DNA of 5,493 bases from Eubacterium sp. (lineage in GTDB: Bacteria; Bacillota; Clostridia; Oscillospirales; Acutalibacteraceae): positions 1 through 5,493 of the forward strand of contig JAIDLO010000070.1 of the NCBI GenBank assembly GCA_029050995.1, given 5' to 3'. Of the stretch, positions 5,049-5,493 are shown piece by piece. The translations under genes and the position numbers were made by a program. Under the pieces are notes generated by a model, which had not been told where the DNA came from, did not search any database, and saw only the letters and a program-made list of their open reading frames with translations. How positions within the stretch are numbered: the first letter of the stretch is position 1; every line of letters begins with the position of its first letter.

Positions 5049-5493
5049 GTAATATTTCTCCTTTGCTCTTTTTTCTGAAAATAAGGAACAAAACGGGAAT
5101 AACAACAGCAAAAACTAAAAACGGAATAATGATAAACCAGTTCTGAACACGCAGGAAAAACCTGAATTCCGCAATGATCCATACGACCAAAAGCGTTCCG
5201 ATTCCCGAAGCAACGCAACCCTTGCTTCTTCCTTTGATTTTAAAGCATTTTGCCGCAGAATAAACAAACAGCGTTCCTTTAAGGAAAACAGCAAATATCC
5301 AAAAGGCAGTATAAACAGAATCAAGCCTTTCGCTTTCATCAAATTTTGAAATCTGAGAAAGCTCATAAAACGGAAACGAGGCAAGAGAGGCTGTATCTCC
5401 AAGCACACCGATTGAAAAGAAAAACAGCAAGCCGCATATAACAAAAGACAAAACCATAGACCAATAAAACGGCTTTTCAATTCTGCCGTTTAC
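5035..5493 (-). CDS. Spore germination permease, GerAB/Spore_permease family, C-terminal part (cut by window edge)
   Basis: The reading frame is open to the right edge and ends at TAA (5035-5037), leaving the last 152 residues. It is the B subunit of a germinant receptor, an APC-superfamily-like membrane protein thought to take part in germinant sensing or transport across the spore inner membrane. In the fragment, hydrophobic segments lie at about residues 12-32, 60-80, 93-110 and 117-139. The stretch GVLGD, then FPFYELSQIS (40-49), then ERLDSVYTAFWIFAVFLKG (55-73) is characteristic: GerAB proteins carry an FPxxEL...(E)RLD...WI pattern between late helices. The tail is basic and charged (RKKSKGEILLENL). 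An internal ATG at 5457 is not the start, since 12 in-frame codons precede it. Full-length members have about 360 residues, so roughly the first 200 are missing. The 3' end overlaps gerC by 14 bp; a gerA homologue is expected upstream. Confidence 0.88.
   Translation of the reverse strand, partial: VNGRIEKPFYWSMVLSFVICGLLFFFSIGVLGDTASLASFPFYELSQISKFDESERLDSVYTAFWIFAVFLKGTLFVYSAAKCFKIKGRSKGCVASGIGTLLVVWIIAEFRFFLRVQNWFIIIPFLVFAVVIPVLFLIFRKKSKGEILLENL
5058..5063 (-). promoter_or_regulatory. Ribosome binding site of gerC (decides the start)
   Basis: AAGGAG lies within the last codons of the permease gene, 9 bp before the TTG at 5046-5048. It favours this start over the in-frame ATG 63 bp further upstream. 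Confidence 0.75.

Noticed and set aside
5115..5480. Alternative-frame ORF across the permease gene
   Set aside because: The overlapping frame matches GerAB-type permeases and ends in coupling with gerC; the alternative is low-complexity shadow sequence.

Overview
The window looks like the chromosome of an anaerobic, endospore-forming member of the Clostridia, probably a Ruminococcaceae/Oscillospiraceae-type gut bacterium. The reasons are a low G+C content, strong AAGGAG ribosome binding sites, frequent TTG starts, germinant-receptor genes, a clostridial-type citrate synthase, and a c-di-AMP receptor gene placed directly before holB. This assignment rests on gene content and recalled family features only; no database search was possible.

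Almost everything is on the minus strand, so the transcribed order runs from high to low coordinates. At the right edge (5035-5493) is the C-terminal part of a GerAB-type spore permease. It overlaps by 14 bp a GerAC-type lipoprotein gene (3927-5048) that starts at TTG. These are the B and C parts of a germinant receptor; the A subunit is expected beyond the right edge. A 50-codon plus-strand ORF (3757-3909) converges on gerC. It has an excellent Shine-Dalgarno sequence and a signal-peptide-like N-terminus, and it may be a truncated spoIID start. Both stop codons lie in an exact 17-bp tandem duplication (3899-3932).

A strong minus-strand promoter (TTGACT-18 bp-TATAAT, 3714-3743) then drives a compact operon: citrate synthase (2284-3645), an eight-helix membrane protein of unknown function (1432-2262) and an AEC-family transporter (495-1427). 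The gaps are 21 and 4 bp, so the three are very likely co-transcribed, which suggests that the transporter or membrane protein handles organic acids linked to citrate metabolism.

A second promoter (427-456) precedes the c-di-AMP receptor gene pstA/darA (71-394), followed after 2 bp by the first 22 codons of holB (DNA polymerase III delta prime), cut by the left edge. The usual tmk neighbour of pstA is not present upstream.

No tRNA, rRNA, CRISPR, insertion sequence or defence system was seen. There is no gene-free stretch longer than about 111 bp. The region is mostly ordinary housekeeping and sporulation content. The oddest spot is the small ORF with its tandem repeat between citrate synthase and gerC.
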